From: Anaerococcus ihuae
GTDB taxonomy: Bacteria; Bacillota; Clostridia; Tissierellales; Peptoniphilaceae
Assembly (NCBI RefSeq): GCF_928368155.1
Contig: NZ_CAKMRU010000001.1
Coordinates: 564,001 to 628,000 of the forward strand
DNA: 64,000 nt
Reading direction: 5' to 3'
The notes under the pieces are model-generated. The model was given only the letters and a program-made list of their open reading frames with translations, had not been told where the DNA came from and made no database searches. This document shows positions 19,900 to 28,566 of this stretch, piece by piece. The translations under genes were made by a program, and so were the position numbers. The first letter of the stretch is position 1. Each line of letters begins with the position of its first letter.

Positions 19900-19963
19900 G
19901 GTAAACCGCTCAGTATGGGTTCTGATCACCTTGACTGGCGAGAATCTAAATAGGAGGTGTACT
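19900..19963 (+). promoter_or_regulatory. Probable L21-type ribosomal protein leader
   Basis: The 5' untranslated region of rplU holds CCGCTCAGTATGGGTTCT followed by a hairpin pairing GGTTCT with AGAATC and an inner ACC/GG stem, then the ribosome site AGGAGGTG. Size, position and the conserved-looking core resemble the Firmicute L21 leader, an autoregulatory RNA. The assignment is from memory of that class and not from a covariance search. Confidence 0.6.
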
Positions 19964-20275
19964 ATGTACGCTATAATTAAGACAGGTGGAAAACAATATA
20001 AAGTATCAGAAGGCGATCTTGTTAGAGTAGAAAAACTTAATGCAGAAATAGGAGATAGTGTAAGCTTTGAAGATGTACTATTAGTTAAAAATGATAGTGA
20101 TTTAAAAGTTGGAACTCCAACAGTCGAAAATGCAAAAGTTGAAGCAACTGTAAAAGATCAAGCTAAAGATAAAAAAATAGTTGTGTTTAAATATAGACCT
20201 AAAAAAGCATCAAAAACTAAAAAAGGTCATAGACAACCATATACTTTAGTTGAAATTAACAATATTTCTTGTTAA
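19964..20275 (+). CDS. rplU: 50S ribosomal protein L21
   Basis: 103-residue L21 beginning [18 protein letters not shown] and containing [21 protein letters not shown], both diagnostic. The ATG at 19964 follows AGGAGGTG; an upstream GTG-type frame would run through the leader RNA and is rejected. The stop overlaps the prp start (TAATG). Confidence 0.97.
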   Translation: MYAIIKTGGKQYKVSEGDLVRVEKLNAEIGDSVSFEDVLLVKNDSDLKVGTPTVENAKVEATVKDQAKDKKIVVFKYRPKKASKTKKGHRQPYTLVEINNISC

Positions 20276-20586
20276 TGATTGATGTTACTTTATTTATAAA
20301 AAACGAAGAAAGATTAGGATTTGCAATAAAAGGACATGCAAATTTTGATCAGCATGGATATGATATAGTTTGTGCTGCAGTATCAATTTTATCATACACA
20401 GCAGTAAATACCTTAGATTATTATGAAGTAGAATTTGATTTTTTTGATGATGATAATGAAATGAAAATTTCAATTGAAGATTCTAATGAAAAATCAGATA
20501 TTATTTTAAAAGATTTTGAAATAGGTATTAAAACTTTACTCACAAATTATAATGAATATGTTAATTTAAATTATAGGGAGGTTTAG
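20275..20586 (+). CDS. prp: Ribosomal-processing cysteine protease Prp
   Basis: Prp (YsxB) removes the N-terminal extension of L27 in Firmicutes and relatives. The 103-residue protein has the catalytic pair His21 in [10 protein letters not shown] and Cys33 in YDIVCAAVS. It begins at the ATG overlapping the rplU stop and lies between L21 and L27, the invariant location of the family. A TTG start two codons earlier has no support. Confidence 0.95.
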   Translation: MIDVTLFIKNEERLGFAIKGHANFDQHGYDIVCAAVSILSYTAVNTLDYYEVEFDFFDDDNEMKISIEDSNEKSDIILKDFEIGIKTLLTNYNEYVNLNYREV

Positions 20587-20587
20587 G

Positions 20588-20881
20588 ATGTTTTTAAACA
20601 TAAACTTACAAAGATTTTCTAGTAAAAAAGGAGTATCTTCTTCAAAAAACGGTAGAGACTCTAATGCTAAAAGACTTGGCGTTAAAAGAGCTGATGGACA
20701 AACAGTAAATGCTGGAACAATTATCGTTAGACAAAGAGGAACAAAAATTCACCCAGGCGAGAACGTAAAAAAGGGTGGAGATGATACACTTTTTGCATCA
20801 TGCAGTGGTGTAGTTAAATTTGAAAGAAAAGGAAAAAATAGAAAACAAGTTTCTGTATATCCAAAGCAAGACATTGCTTAA
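20588..20881 (+). CDS. rpmA: 50S ribosomal protein L27 with cleavable N-terminal extension
   Basis: 97-residue L27. The first ten residues, [10 protein letters not shown], match the Prp recognition extension, with predicted cleavage between Phe10 and Ser11 ([11 protein letters not shown]). Cleavage exposes the N-terminus that reaches into the peptidyl-transferase centre. [20 protein letters not shown] is the conserved core. Strong GGGAGG ribosome site. Confidence 0.97.
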   Translation: MFLNINLQRFSSKKGVSSSKNGRDSNAKRLGVKRADGQTVNAGTIIVRQRGTKIHPGENVKKGGDDTLFASCSGVVKFERKGKNRKQVSVYPKQDIA

Positions 20882-20890
20882 TAGAAAACC

Positions 20891-20917
20891 AGCTTGCCCA
20901 AGGGCAAGCTTTTTTTG
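20891..20917 (+). terminator. Rho-independent terminator after rpmA
   Basis: AGCTTGCC pairs with GGCAAGCT around a 4-nt CAAG loop and is followed by seven T. Confidence 0.9.
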
Positions 20918-20934
20918 TAAAAAGGAAATTTACA

Positions 20935-22218
20935 ATGATAGATTATGCAAAAATTGAACTTCAAGCTGGGAAAGGTGGAGATGGTGCAGTAGCCTTTCGT
21001 CGAGAAAAATATGAACCTACAGGTGGGCCTGCAGGTGGAGATGGCGGAGATGGAGCAAGTATATATATAAAAGCAACAAATTCCCTATCAACCCTTGAAG
21101 AATATAGATATAAAACTAAATATAAAGCTTCTAATGGTGAAGATGGAATGGGTAAAAAAAGATTTGGCAAAAAGGGCGAAGACTTATATTTACTCGTTCC
21201 AGTCGGAACTGTTATTAGGGAAAATACAAGTGGAAAAATTATAAAAGATTTGAAAAAAAATGGTGAAGAATTTTTAATAGCAAAAGGTGGAAAGGGTGGA
21301 AAAGGTAATGTTCATTACAAATCTTCCACAAGACAAGCGCCAAGATTTGCTCAAAAAGGAAAAGAAGGCCAAAAGATCGAAATAAGTTTAGAACTTAAAA
21401 TTTTGGCTGACGTAGGCCTAGTAGGTCTACCTAATGTAGGAAAATCTACATTAATATCCGTAATTTCAAAAGCAAAACCAAAAATTGCAAATTATCATTT
21501 TACAACACTTGATCCTAATTTAGGAGTAGTAAAAATTGATAAGGAAAGATCATTTATAGTTGCAGATATACCAGGCCTAATTGAAGGAGCAAATGAAGGC
21601 TTAGGTCTAGGTCATGACTTTTTAAAACATGTTCAAAGATGTAAAATTCTTGTTCATTTGGTAGATATTTCAGGATTTGAGGGAAGAAATCCAATAGAAG
21701 ATTTTGAACTTATTAATAATGAATTAAAATTATTTGATGAGAACTTATATAATAAATATCAAATTGTTGCCCTTAATAAGTCTGACCTTGATTATAATGA
21801 AAATTATAAAAAATTTGAAGAAAAATACTCAGATAAATATAAAATATTTAGAATTTCAGCAGCCACAACAAGTGGAATAAAAGAATTGATCGATGAAGTT
21901 TCAAAAGTTTTATACGATTTTGAAGATGAAAAATATAATCTTGATGAAGAAGTTGACGAAGCTTATCTTGATGAGTTTTATGATATGTCTATTGCTAGCG
22001 ACGAACTTAACTTTGAAATAGAAGATGGAATTTATGTTTGCAGTGGCTATAGAATTGATAAGCTTTTAGAGAAAGTAAACTTAGATGATTACGATAGCCG
22101 TATGTATTTTGAAAGAAATCTTAGAGAAATGGGAGTATTCGAAAAATTTATTGAAATGGGAATCCAAGAAGGAGATTCTGTAGCTATTGGAGATATAGTC
22201 TTTGACTATTATGAATAG
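20935..22218 (+). CDS. obg: Obg family GTPase
   Basis: Essential GTPase of 50S assembly and stress response. The 427 residues form the glycine-rich Obg domain (1-158; GGDGGDGASIYI, GGKGGKGNVHYKSS), the G domain with GLPNVGKSTL, the switch motif NYHFTTLDPNLG, DIPGLIEGA and NKSD, and the C-terminal OCT domain from about 345 (FEIEDGIYVCSG). It follows rpmA after a terminator, so read-through or a local promoter must supply transcription. Confidence 0.96.
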   Translation: MIDYAKIELQAGKGGDGAVAFRREKYEPTGGPAGGDGGDGASIYIKATNSLSTLEEYRYKTKYKASNGEDGMGKKRFGKKGEDLYLLVPVGTVIRENTSGKIIKDLKKNGEEFLIAKGGKGGKGNVHYKSSTRQAPRFAQKGKEGQKIEISLELKILADVGLVGLPNVGKSTLISVISKAKPKIANYHFTTLDPNLGVVKIDKERSFIVADIPGLIEGANEGLGLGHDFLKHVQRCKILVHLVDISGFEGRNPIEDFELINNELKLFDENLYNKYQIVALNKSDLDYNENYKKFEEKYSDKYKIFRISAATTSGIKELIDEVSKVLYDFEDEKYNLDEEVDEAYLDEFYDMSIASDELNFEIEDGIYVCSGYRIDKLLEKVNLDDYDSRMYFERNLREMGVFEKFIEMGIQEGDSVAIGDIVFDYYE

Positions 22219-22226
22219 GAGAAAAT

Positions 22227-22514
22227 ATGATATCAGGAAAGCAAAGATCTTATTTAAAATCATTAGCTCATGATTTAAAACCTATTATAAACATAGGGAA
22301 AAATTCACTAACTGATGAAGTTATTGAAGCAATTGATGAAGCTTTAGAGAAAAGAGAATTGATAAAAATAAAAATATTAAATAATAACTTGGACGACAAT
22401 GATGAAATTGTTGATGAAGTTATAGAAAAACTAAACTGTGAATTTGTTTCTCATTTAGGTAATATTTTTACCATATACAGAGAAAGCAAGAAAAATAAAA
22501 AGATAGACTTATAA
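22227..22514 (+). CDS. yhbY: YhbY family CRM-domain RNA-binding protein
   Basis: A 95-residue CRM-domain protein that associates with pre-50S subunits. It starts MISGKQRSYLKSLAHDLKP and carries the GKNSLTDEV loop, which corresponds to the GxxG RNA-binding motif, and an ALEKRELIKIKI helix-strand. Its stop overlaps the nadD start (TAATG). Position between obg and nadD is common in Firmicutes. Confidence 0.93.
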   Translation: MISGKQRSYLKSLAHDLKPIINIGKNSLTDEVIEAIDEALEKRELIKIKILNNNLDDNDEIVDEVIEKLNCEFVSHLGNIFTIYRESKKNKKIDL

Positions 22515-23107
22515 TGAGAATAGGTTTATTTGGTGGCACATTTGATCCGATTCATATAGGACATATGATTATTATGGAAAATGTGATAAATTTTATGAAT
22601 TTGGATAAAATCTATATACTTCCAAATTCAAATCCACCCCACAAATTAAAAAATGAAAAAACAAATATAAGTTTGAGATTAAAAATGATAGAAAAATCTA
22701 TCAAAAATAATCCTAAACTTATTATAGATGATTATGATTTTAAAGATAATAAAATCCATTATACCTATAAAACCATAAATCATTTCAAAACTACTTATCC
22801 TAACGATGAATTTTTCTTTATAATGGGTGAGGACTCATTTTTAGATATAGAAAAATGGAAAAATTACCAAGAAATACTTGGTGAAAATTTAATTATTTTT
22901 AAAAGAACAAGTGGAAAAAATTCTCTGCTTTTATCTAAAATTAATGAGATAAAAAAGTATAATAAGAATATATATCTGATTGATAATTTAGCTTTAGATA
23001 TTTCATCAACACTAATAAGAAATTTGGTGAAAAATAATAAAAGTATCAGGTATCTTGTAGATGATGATGTTATAAAAATCATTGAAGAGGAGAATTTATA
23101 TGTTTGA
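22514..23107 (+). CDS. nadD: Nicotinate-nucleotide adenylyltransferase
   Basis: Adenylates nicotinate mononucleotide in NAD synthesis. The 197-residue protein shows the nucleotidyltransferase signature GGTFDPIHIGHM, PNSNPPHK for substrate recognition, and the C-terminal ISSTLIRN motif. It overlaps yqeK by 8 bp and is in the conserved obg-yhbY-nadD-yqeK-rsfS cluster. Confidence 0.96.
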   Translation: MRIGLFGGTFDPIHIGHMIIMENVINFMNLDKIYILPNSNPPHKLKNEKTNISLRLKMIEKSIKNNPKLIIDDYDFKDNKIHYTYKTINHFKTTYPNDEFFFIMGEDSFLDIEKWKNYQEILGENLIIFKRTSGKNSLLLSKINEIKKYNKNIYLIDNLALDISSTLIRNLVKNNKSIRYLVDDDVIKIIEEENLYV

Positions 23108-23660
23108 TTTTTCAAAATATGAGGATAAGTTAAAAAAAGATATTGGTGAAAAAAGATTTAACCATGTTCTAAGAGTTAAAGACATGGCTCTTAAATTAAA
23201 TACAAATATAGATATAGAAAAAATTAAAACTGCAGCATTGCTTCATGATTGTGCTAAGTATAATGAAAAATATTTTTTAGAAAAATATAAAAAATATTGT
23301 GAATTTTCAGATGAAATCATATATAACAAATCAATCTTACATTCATTTATAGGACCAATTGTTGCTAAATATGAATATGGTGTAGATGATATTGAAATTT
23401 TAAATGCAATTAAATATCATACAACTGGAAGAGAAAATATGACAGATTTTGAAAAAATTATTTTTCTTGCGGATGCTTGCGAAGAAAAAAGAGATTATGA
23501 AGGTGTAAATGAGTTAAGAAAACTTGCTTTTAAGGATTTAGATGCAGCAGTTTTATTTAGTTTAGATGCTACCATAAAGTCTTTAGTTGATCGAAAAATA
23601 ATTATTTTTCCATTGACTATAAGAGCTAGAAATTATTTATTAAGGAAGAAAAATGGGTAA
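23100..23660 (+). CDS. yqeK: HD-domain phosphohydrolase YqeK (Ap4A hydrolase)
   Basis: YqeK proteins are symmetrical diadenosine tetraphosphatases of the HD superfamily. The 186 residues show KRFNHVLRVKDMA, the metal pair His49-Asp50 in LLHDCAKYN, AIKYHTTGRENMT and IIFLADACEEKRDYEG. The ATG 23100 has AGAGGAG in front; an upstream TTG would place that site inside the gene. Overlaps nadD. Confidence 0.93.
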   Translation: MFDFSKYEDKLKKDIGEKRFNHVLRVKDMALKLNTNIDIEKIKTAALLHDCAKYNEKYFLEKYKKYCEFSDEIIYNKSILHSFIGPIVAKYEYGVDDIEILNAIKYHTTGRENMTDFEKIIFLADACEEKRDYEGVNELRKLAFKDLDAAVLFSLDATIKSLVDRKIIIFPLTIRARNYLLRKKNG

Positions 23661-23964
23661 ATTAGATGTAATAGTAAAAACTTTAGAAGATAAACAGGCC
23701 TATGATATTAAAGTTATTGATCTTGAAAATAAATCATCAGTGGCAGATTATTTTGTTCTTGCTACTGGAAATTCAATAAATCAAAACAAGGCTTTAATAG
23801 AATATATTGAAGAAAATCTAAAAAAAGAAGGATTTGATGTTTTATCTGTAGAGGGTCTAAGAGAAGGAAAATGGATATTGATGGACTGTGGTGATGTAAT
23901 AGTTCATATATTTTCATCTAATCAAAGGGAATTTTATAATATAGAAGATTTATGGGAGTCATAA
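23653..23964 (+). CDS. rsfS: Ribosomal silencing factor RsfS
   Basis: RsfS (YbeB/YqeL) binds L14 and blocks subunit joining under starvation. The 103-residue protein contains SVADYFVLATGNS, EGLREGKWILMDCGDVIVHIF and REFYNIEDLW, all signature stretches. The start overlaps the yqeK stop by 8 bp and has AAGGAAG upstream. Confidence 0.96.
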   Translation: MGKLDVIVKTLEDKQAYDIKVIDLENKSSVADYFVLATGNSINQNKALIEYIEENLKKEGFDVLSVEGLREGKWILMDCGDVIVHIFSSNQREFYNIEDLWES

Positions 23965-23987
23965 ATTATCGTTAATTGAGGTATTTT

Positions 23988-24623
23988 ATGGAAACTGATA
24001 GAAAAGATAAGCTTATTATAGCTTTGATAATTGGAATTGTTATTGTTTTATCTCATAATTTTGTAAGTAGTCAAAAAAGTGATGATCTTGTATTTGAAAA
24101 TATAAGTTCATCACTTAATGATCAAAAACAAGCTAAACCTATAAATAATAATGATAACAAAGAAAAAACTGAAAAATCCACTATTAAAAAAGTACATATA
24201 AGTGGGCAGATAAATAAACCAGGAGTTTATGAAATAAATGATGATTATAGGTTAGAAGATTTAGTTAATGATGCAGGTGGTCTAACAGAAAATGCTGATT
24301 TAAATAAAATTAATTTAGCCTTAAAGCTTGAAGATCAGATGAGAATTATTATCCCTAATATAAATGATAAAGATAATATTGAAAATAATATGACAACTCA
24401 ATTAATAAGTCCAATAAATGAAAATGATAATAAAAAAGTAAACATAAATACAGCTGACCAAAGTGAGCTTATGACCCTACCTAACATAGGTGAAAAAAGA
24501 GCGAACTCTATTATTGAATATAGACAAAAAAATAAATTTAACAAGATTGAAGATATAAAAAATGTATCTGGAATAGGTGATAAATATTTTGAAGCTATGA
24601 AAGATATGATTGTAGTAAATTGA
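23988..24623 (+). CDS. ComEA-like DNA-binding protein with SLBB and helix-hairpin-helix domains
   Basis: A 211-residue membrane-anchored protein: one N-terminal helix (about 9-27), a low-complexity Asp/Asn/Lys spacer, a SLBB domain (VHISGQINKPGVYEI, LVNDAGGLTENAD; about 70-130) and a C-terminal pair of helix-hairpin-helix motifs (VNINTADQSELMTLPNIGEKRANSIIEYR). This is the full architecture of ComEA, the DNA receptor of competence. comEB and comEC do not follow; an Rrf2 regulator does. The ATG 23988 has GAGG 6 bp upstream. Confidence 0.85.
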   Translation: METDRKDKLIIALIIGIVIVLSHNFVSSQKSDDLVFENISSSLNDQKQAKPINNNDNKEKTEKSTIKKVHISGQINKPGVYEINDDYRLEDLVNDAGGLTENADLNKINLALKLEDQMRIIIPNINDKDNIENNMTTQLISPINENDNKKVNINTADQSELMTLPNIGEKRANSIIEYRQKNKFNKIEDIKNVSGIGDKYFEAMKDMIVVN

Positions 24624-24632
24624 GGAGTGAAT

Positions 24633-25037
24633 ATGAAATTATCAACTAGGGGTAGGTATGGCTTAAGGGCTATACATTATTTAGCAGAAAATGAAGATAA
24701 TGGTTATATTTCAGTTTCTGATATTTCAAATGCCTTAAATTTGCCAGAAAATTACTTGGAACAATTAATTAGAATACTCAAAAGAAATAATTTGGTAATA
24801 TCAGCAAGAGGAGCCAAGGGAGGATATAAACTCTCTAGAAAATCAAGCGAAATTACAGTTGGAGATGTATTAAGAGTACTTGAAGGAGAAATGACTTCAA
24901 GTGAGTGTGTTGCTGATAGAGAAAATTGCAATAACGAAGACTGCGAAGCATATTATGTTTTTGCAAAAATAGATGATGCAATCAATAAAGCAGTCAATTC
25001 AATAACTATTAAAGATATGGTTAATGAAAAACTATAA
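24633..25037 (+). CDS. Rrf2 family transcriptional regulator, IscR-like cysteines
   Basis: A 134-residue winged-helix regulator (MKLSTRGRYGLRAIHYLA, LPENYLEQLIRILKR, ISARGAKGGYKLSR). Three cysteines at 92, 99 and 104 lie where IscR and NsrR ligate an Fe-S cluster; Bacillus CymR lacks such a triad. It may therefore sense Fe-S status or cysteine supply. The ATG 24633 follows GAGGAG; a GTG two codons earlier overlaps the ribosome site. It directly precedes alaS. Confidence 0.88.
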   Translation: MKLSTRGRYGLRAIHYLAENEDNGYISVSDISNALNLPENYLEQLIRILKRNNLVISARGAKGGYKLSRKSSEITVGDVLRVLEGEMTSSECVADRENCNNEDCEAYYVFAKIDDAINKAVNSITIKDMVNEKL

Positions 25038-25050
25038 ATAGGAGAAATTT

Positions 25051-27663
25051 ATGAGAAAACTTGGAATGAATGAACTTAGAAAAGAATATTTAGACTTTTT
25101 TGGATCTAAAAAAAATCATACAGTATTAAAATCATTTTCATTAGTGCCTGAAGATGATGATTCATTACTTTTAATCAATGCTGGAATGGCACCTCTAAAA
25201 AAATATTTCACTGGTGAAAAGAAAATGAAAAATAATAGAGCTACATCTTCTCAAAGATGTATAAGAACCGGTGATATTGAAAGAGTTGGTATTACAGAAA
25301 GACATGGAACCTATTTTGAAATGCTTGGAAACTTTTCTTTTGGAGATTATTTTAAAAGAGAAGCAATACATTGGGCGTATGAATTTTTAACTGTAAATCT
25401 TGAAATTGATAAAGAACTTTTATGGGTTTCAGTTTATGAAAAAGATGATGAGGCATTTAAAATCTGGAATGAAGAAATTGGCCTTTCAAAAGATAGAATT
25501 TTAAGATTTGGAAAAGAAGATAATTTCTGGGAACTTGAAGTTGGTCCTTGTGGTCCAGACTCAGAAATTTTTGTTGATAGGGGAATAGAAAAAGCCATTG
25601 ATGAAAATGATAATAAACCTGGAAATGATGACTCAGATAGGTTTATGGAAGTTTGGAACCTAGTTTTTACTCAATTTAATAAAAATATTAATAAAGAATA
25701 CACTCCTCTTGCTCATCCTAATATAGATACTGGAATGGGACTTGAAAGAATGGCAATGGTACTTCAAAATAAAGATAATATTTTTGAGATTGACGTAAAT
25801 CAAAATATTATAAAAGAAATTGAAGATTTATCAAATAAAAAATATAAAGATGATAAAAAAGATGATATTTCAATAAGAGTAATTGCAGATCATGCAAAGG
25901 CTATGACTTTTATGGTTTCTGATGGAATTAGACCATCAAATGAAAAAAGAGGTTATGTTCTAAGAAGATTAATAAGAAGAGCTTATAGGCATGGTAAACT
26001 TTTGGGAATAAAAGGAGAATTTTTATCATCAGTTATTGAATATGTTATAGATTCTTATAAGGTTGAATATGACGAATTGGAAAAAAATAAAGAAAAAATT
26101 ATTAGTGTTATAGAAAAAGAAGAAGAAAATTTCCAAAAAACCATAGATAGTGGTTTAGATATTTTAAGCTCATATATAAAATATTTAAAAGAAAATAGAA
26201 AAAATACTTTAAGCGGTAAAGATGCTTTTAAATTATATGATACTTATGGTTTTCCACTCGATCTTACAAAAGAAATTCTTACAGAAAATAATTTGAAAGT
26301 TGATACAAAAGAATTTGATAAACATATGGAAAATCAAAGGAATTTAGCAAGAAACGCTAGAAAAGTAGATGCTGGTTGGTCACTTGAATCAATAAATGTT
26401 GACGAATTTGATGAAACTGAATTTGTTGGTTATGATAATTTTGAAGTTAATGCAAATATAATTGGTCTATTTGATAATAAAGATAAAGTAAACTTTATAA
26501 AAGAGGGCCATAAGGGTATAATTATTAGTGATAAGACTTCTTTTTACGCTGAAGGCGGTGGACAAGTTGCTGATACTGGATATGTAATTACAGATTCAGC
26601 TAAAGCAAAAGTTTATAATGTTCAAAAGAAAAAAGATGTAATTATTCATTATGTAGAAGTTATCCAAGGTGAAATATCTAAAAGTTGTGCTTTATTTAAA
26701 GTAGACAAGGAAAGAAGATTAGACATAACTAGAAACCATACTGCAACTCATCTTTTAGACCAAGCTCTTAGAAATGTATTGAATAATGAAGTTAAACAAG
26801 CAGGATCTTTAGTAGATGAAAACAAACTAAGATTTGATTTTACTTATCCAAATGCATTGACTGATGAAGAAATTAAAAATATTGAAAATGAAATAAATGA
26901 AAAAATAAGAGAACAATTATCAGTAAGTAAGAAAATAATGTCTTATAAAGAGTCTGAAAAAATTGGAGCTATTGGTTTATTTGAAGATAAATACAAAGAT
27001 ATGGTAAGAGTTGTTTTGGTAGCTGATTATTCAAAAGAATTGTGTGGTGGTTGTCATGTCAACAACACATCTGAGGTTTTAATGTTTAAAATAATTCAAG
27101 AATCTTCAGCAGCTTCTGGAGTAAGAAGAATTGAAGCTATCACAGGAAGAAAAGTTTATGATTATTTAAATAAAAATCTTGGATTAATCGCTGTAATTTC
27201 AAAAGCTTTAAAAACAAATCCAAACAATATTTTATCAAGAGCTGAGTCATTGAATGAAGAAATTAAAAATCTAAAATCTGATATTCAAAAATTAAAAGAA
27301 TTTAATGATAAAGATATTTATAAAGATATAGAAAACGAAGTAAAAGATGCTAATGGCATAAAAGTACTAGTTCATAAATTTGAAAACGAAGATCTTGATA
27401 CATTAAGAAATTTTGAAGAAAGAATTAAAGAAAAATATAAGGATTTGATAATTTTATTTGCAACTGTAAAAAATAATAAAATTATTTTTACAGCTTCTGT
27501 TTCTGACTCATTAACTGATAGATATAGTGCAGGTAAAATAGTTAAAGAGGTAAGTAAAATAACAGGTGGAAATGGTGGAGGAAAGAAAAATTTTGCTCAA
27601 GCTGGAGGAAAAGATATTTCTAAGCTAGATGAAGCTTTAGAAAAAGTTTATGATTTAATATAA
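25051..27663 (+). CDS. alaS: Alanyl-tRNA synthetase
   Basis: 870-residue class II synthetase. Catalytic core: SQRCIRTGDIERVG, GNFSFGDYFKREAI, NIDTGMGLERMAMV; editing domain: HTATHLLDQAL and CGGCHVNNTSEV with the zinc ligands; and a C-terminal coiled coil plus DHHA1-like C-Ala domain (GGNGGGKKNFAQAGG). No T-box fits in the 13-bp gap to the previous gene, so expression depends on an upstream promoter. It begins the conserved alaS-ireB-ruvX-yrzB block. Confidence 0.97.
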   Translation: MRKLGMNELRKEYLDFFGSKKNHTVLKSFSLVPEDDDSLLLINAGMAPLKKYFTGEKKMKNNRATSSQRCIRTGDIERVGITERHGTYFEMLGNFSFGDYFKREAIHWAYEFLTVNLEIDKELLWVSVYEKDDEAFKIWNEEIGLSKDRILRFGKEDNFWELEVGPCGPDSEIFVDRGIEKAIDENDNKPGNDDSDRFMEVWNLVFTQFNKNINKEYTPLAHPNIDTGMGLERMAMVLQNKDNIFEIDVNQNIIKEIEDLSNKKYKDDKKDDISIRVIADHAKAMTFMVSDGIRPSNEKRGYVLRRLIRRAYRHGKLLGIKGEFLSSVIEYVIDSYKVEYDELEKNKEKIISVIEKEEENFQKTIDSGLDILSSYIKYLKENRKNTLSGKDAFKLYDTYGFPLDLTKEILTENNLKVDTKEFDKHMENQRNLARNARKVDAGWSLESINVDEFDETEFVGYDNFEVNANIIGLFDNKDKVNFIKEGHKGIIISDKTSFYAEGGGQVADTGYVITDSAKAKVYNVQKKKDVIIHYVEVIQGEISKSCALFKVDKERRLDITRNHTATHLLDQALRNVLNNEVKQAGSLVDENKLRFDFTYPNALTDEEIKNIENEINEKIREQLSVSKKIMSYKESEKIGAIGLFEDKYKDMVRVVLVADYSKELCGGCHVNNTSEVLMFKIIQESSAASGVRRIEAITGRKVYDYLNKNLGLIAVISKALKTNPNNILSRAESLNEEIKNLKSDIQKLKEFNDKDIYKDIENEVKDANGIKVLVHKFENEDLDTLRNFEERIKEKYKDLIILFATVKNNKIIFTASVSDSLTDRYSAGKIVKEVSKITGGNGGGKKNFAQAGGKDISKLDEALEKVYDLI

Positions 27664-27672
27664 GGAGAAATT

Positions 27673-27930
27673 ATGTCAGAGAAAAACTTCAACGAAACTA
27701 TGCGTTTTGATCCTCAAGAGGAAAAAAAACTTGATATAAGAGAAACTATTACTAAAGTTTATAAAGCTTTAGAAGAAAAAGGATACAAACCTACAAATCA
27801 AATTATAGGATACCTTATAAGTGGCGATCCTACTTATATTACAGCTCATAAAAATGCAAGAAAACTTATAAGACAAGTTGATAGAGACACTATCCTAGAA
27901 GAAATATTAAAATACTATATAAATGAGTAG
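27673..27930 (+). CDS. ireB: IreB family regulatory phosphoprotein
   Basis: An 85-residue UPF0297 (YrzL) protein. In Enterococcus, IreB is phosphorylated by the PASTA kinase IreK and modulates cephalosporin resistance. The N-terminal NETMRFDP holds the Thr that is the known phosphosite, and GYLISGDPTYITAHKNARKLI is the conserved helical core. Invariably linked to alaS and ruvX, as here. Confidence 0.93.
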   Translation: MSEKNFNETMRFDPQEEKKLDIRETITKVYKALEEKGYKPTNQIIGYLISGDPTYITAHKNARKLIRQVDRDTILEEILKYYINE

Positions 27931-28342
27931 AATTATGGGAATAGACTTGGGTGATAAAACAATCGGTGTGGCATTAAGCGATCCGTTTTTTATCACCGCC
28001 CAAGCCTATGTTACAATTAAAAGAAAAAAAACAAGTTTAGACATAAAAAAACTTATAGAAATAATTGATGAAAAAGAAGTAAATTTAATAGTTATTGGAC
28101 TTCCCAAAAACATGAATAACACCTTAGGTCCTCAAGCCATGAAGGTGATTTCTTTTGTCGATTTATTGAAAAAATCCACTGATATTGAAATTAAGTATCA
28201 AGATGAAAGAATGACGACCATGCAATCAGACCAAGTATTAAGTGATATGAATGTTGATAAAAAAAATAGAAAAAAATATATAGATAAGATTGCCGCCTCT
28301 TTTATTTTACAAACCTACCTAGATGGGAGAAATAATGGATAA
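27923..28342 (+). CDS. ruvX: RuvX/YqgF Holliday-junction resolvase-like nuclease
   Basis: 139-residue RNase H-fold protein of the YqgF family, involved in 16S rRNA 5' processing and possibly recombination. It contains MGIDLGDKTIGVALSDP (first catalytic Asp), LIVIGLPKNMN, YQDERMTT with the catalytic Glu, and a final KIDKIAAS-type motif with Asp. Overlaps the ireB stop by 8 bp. Confidence 0.94.
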   Translation: MSRIMGIDLGDKTIGVALSDPFFITAQAYVTIKRKKTSLDIKKLIEIIDEKEVNLIVIGLPKNMNNTLGPQAMKVISFVDLLKKSTDIEIKYQDERMTTMQSDQVLSDMNVDKKNRKKYIDKIAASFILQTYLDGRNNG

Positions 28343-28565
28343 GATAATTTTAACAGATCAAAATAATAAAGAAGTTGAATTTAACATAGTAGACACATTC
28401 GGAGTAGACGATAAAGATTATGCTGTTTTGGAACCGATAGATGAAGATTTCTTACTAATTTATGAGATTATAAAAAATGATGACACTATCAGTTTTAAAA
28501 CAATAGACAATGATAGAGAATTGGACGAGATAATAAAAATATACGAAAATATGAAAGAAGATTAA
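28335..28565 (+). CDS. yrzB: DUF1292 protein YrzB
   Basis: A 76-residue acidic protein of the DUF1292 family (function unknown), with the typical start IILTDQNNKEVEFNIVDTF and YAVLEPID. I place the start at ATG 28335, preceded by GGGAGA; the alternative ATG 12 bp upstream overlaps it. It closes the alaS-ireB-ruvX-yrzB block. Confidence 0.88.
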   Translation: MDKIILTDQNNKEVEFNIVDTFGVDDKDYAVLEPIDEDFLLIYEIIKNDDTISFKTIDNDRELDEIIKIYENMKED

Positions 28566-28566
28566 T

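Noticed and set aside
19585-19929. A 114-codon open frame on the minus strand across the end of thiI and the L21 leader
   Set aside because: It lies opposite a well-conserved gene, has no family motif or ribosome site, and its sequence is what the AT-rich antisense of ThiI would give.
25038-25050. T-box riboswitch before alaS or aspS
   Set aside because: The gaps (13 and 9 bp) are far too short for a T-box, and no specifier/antiterminator structure is present.
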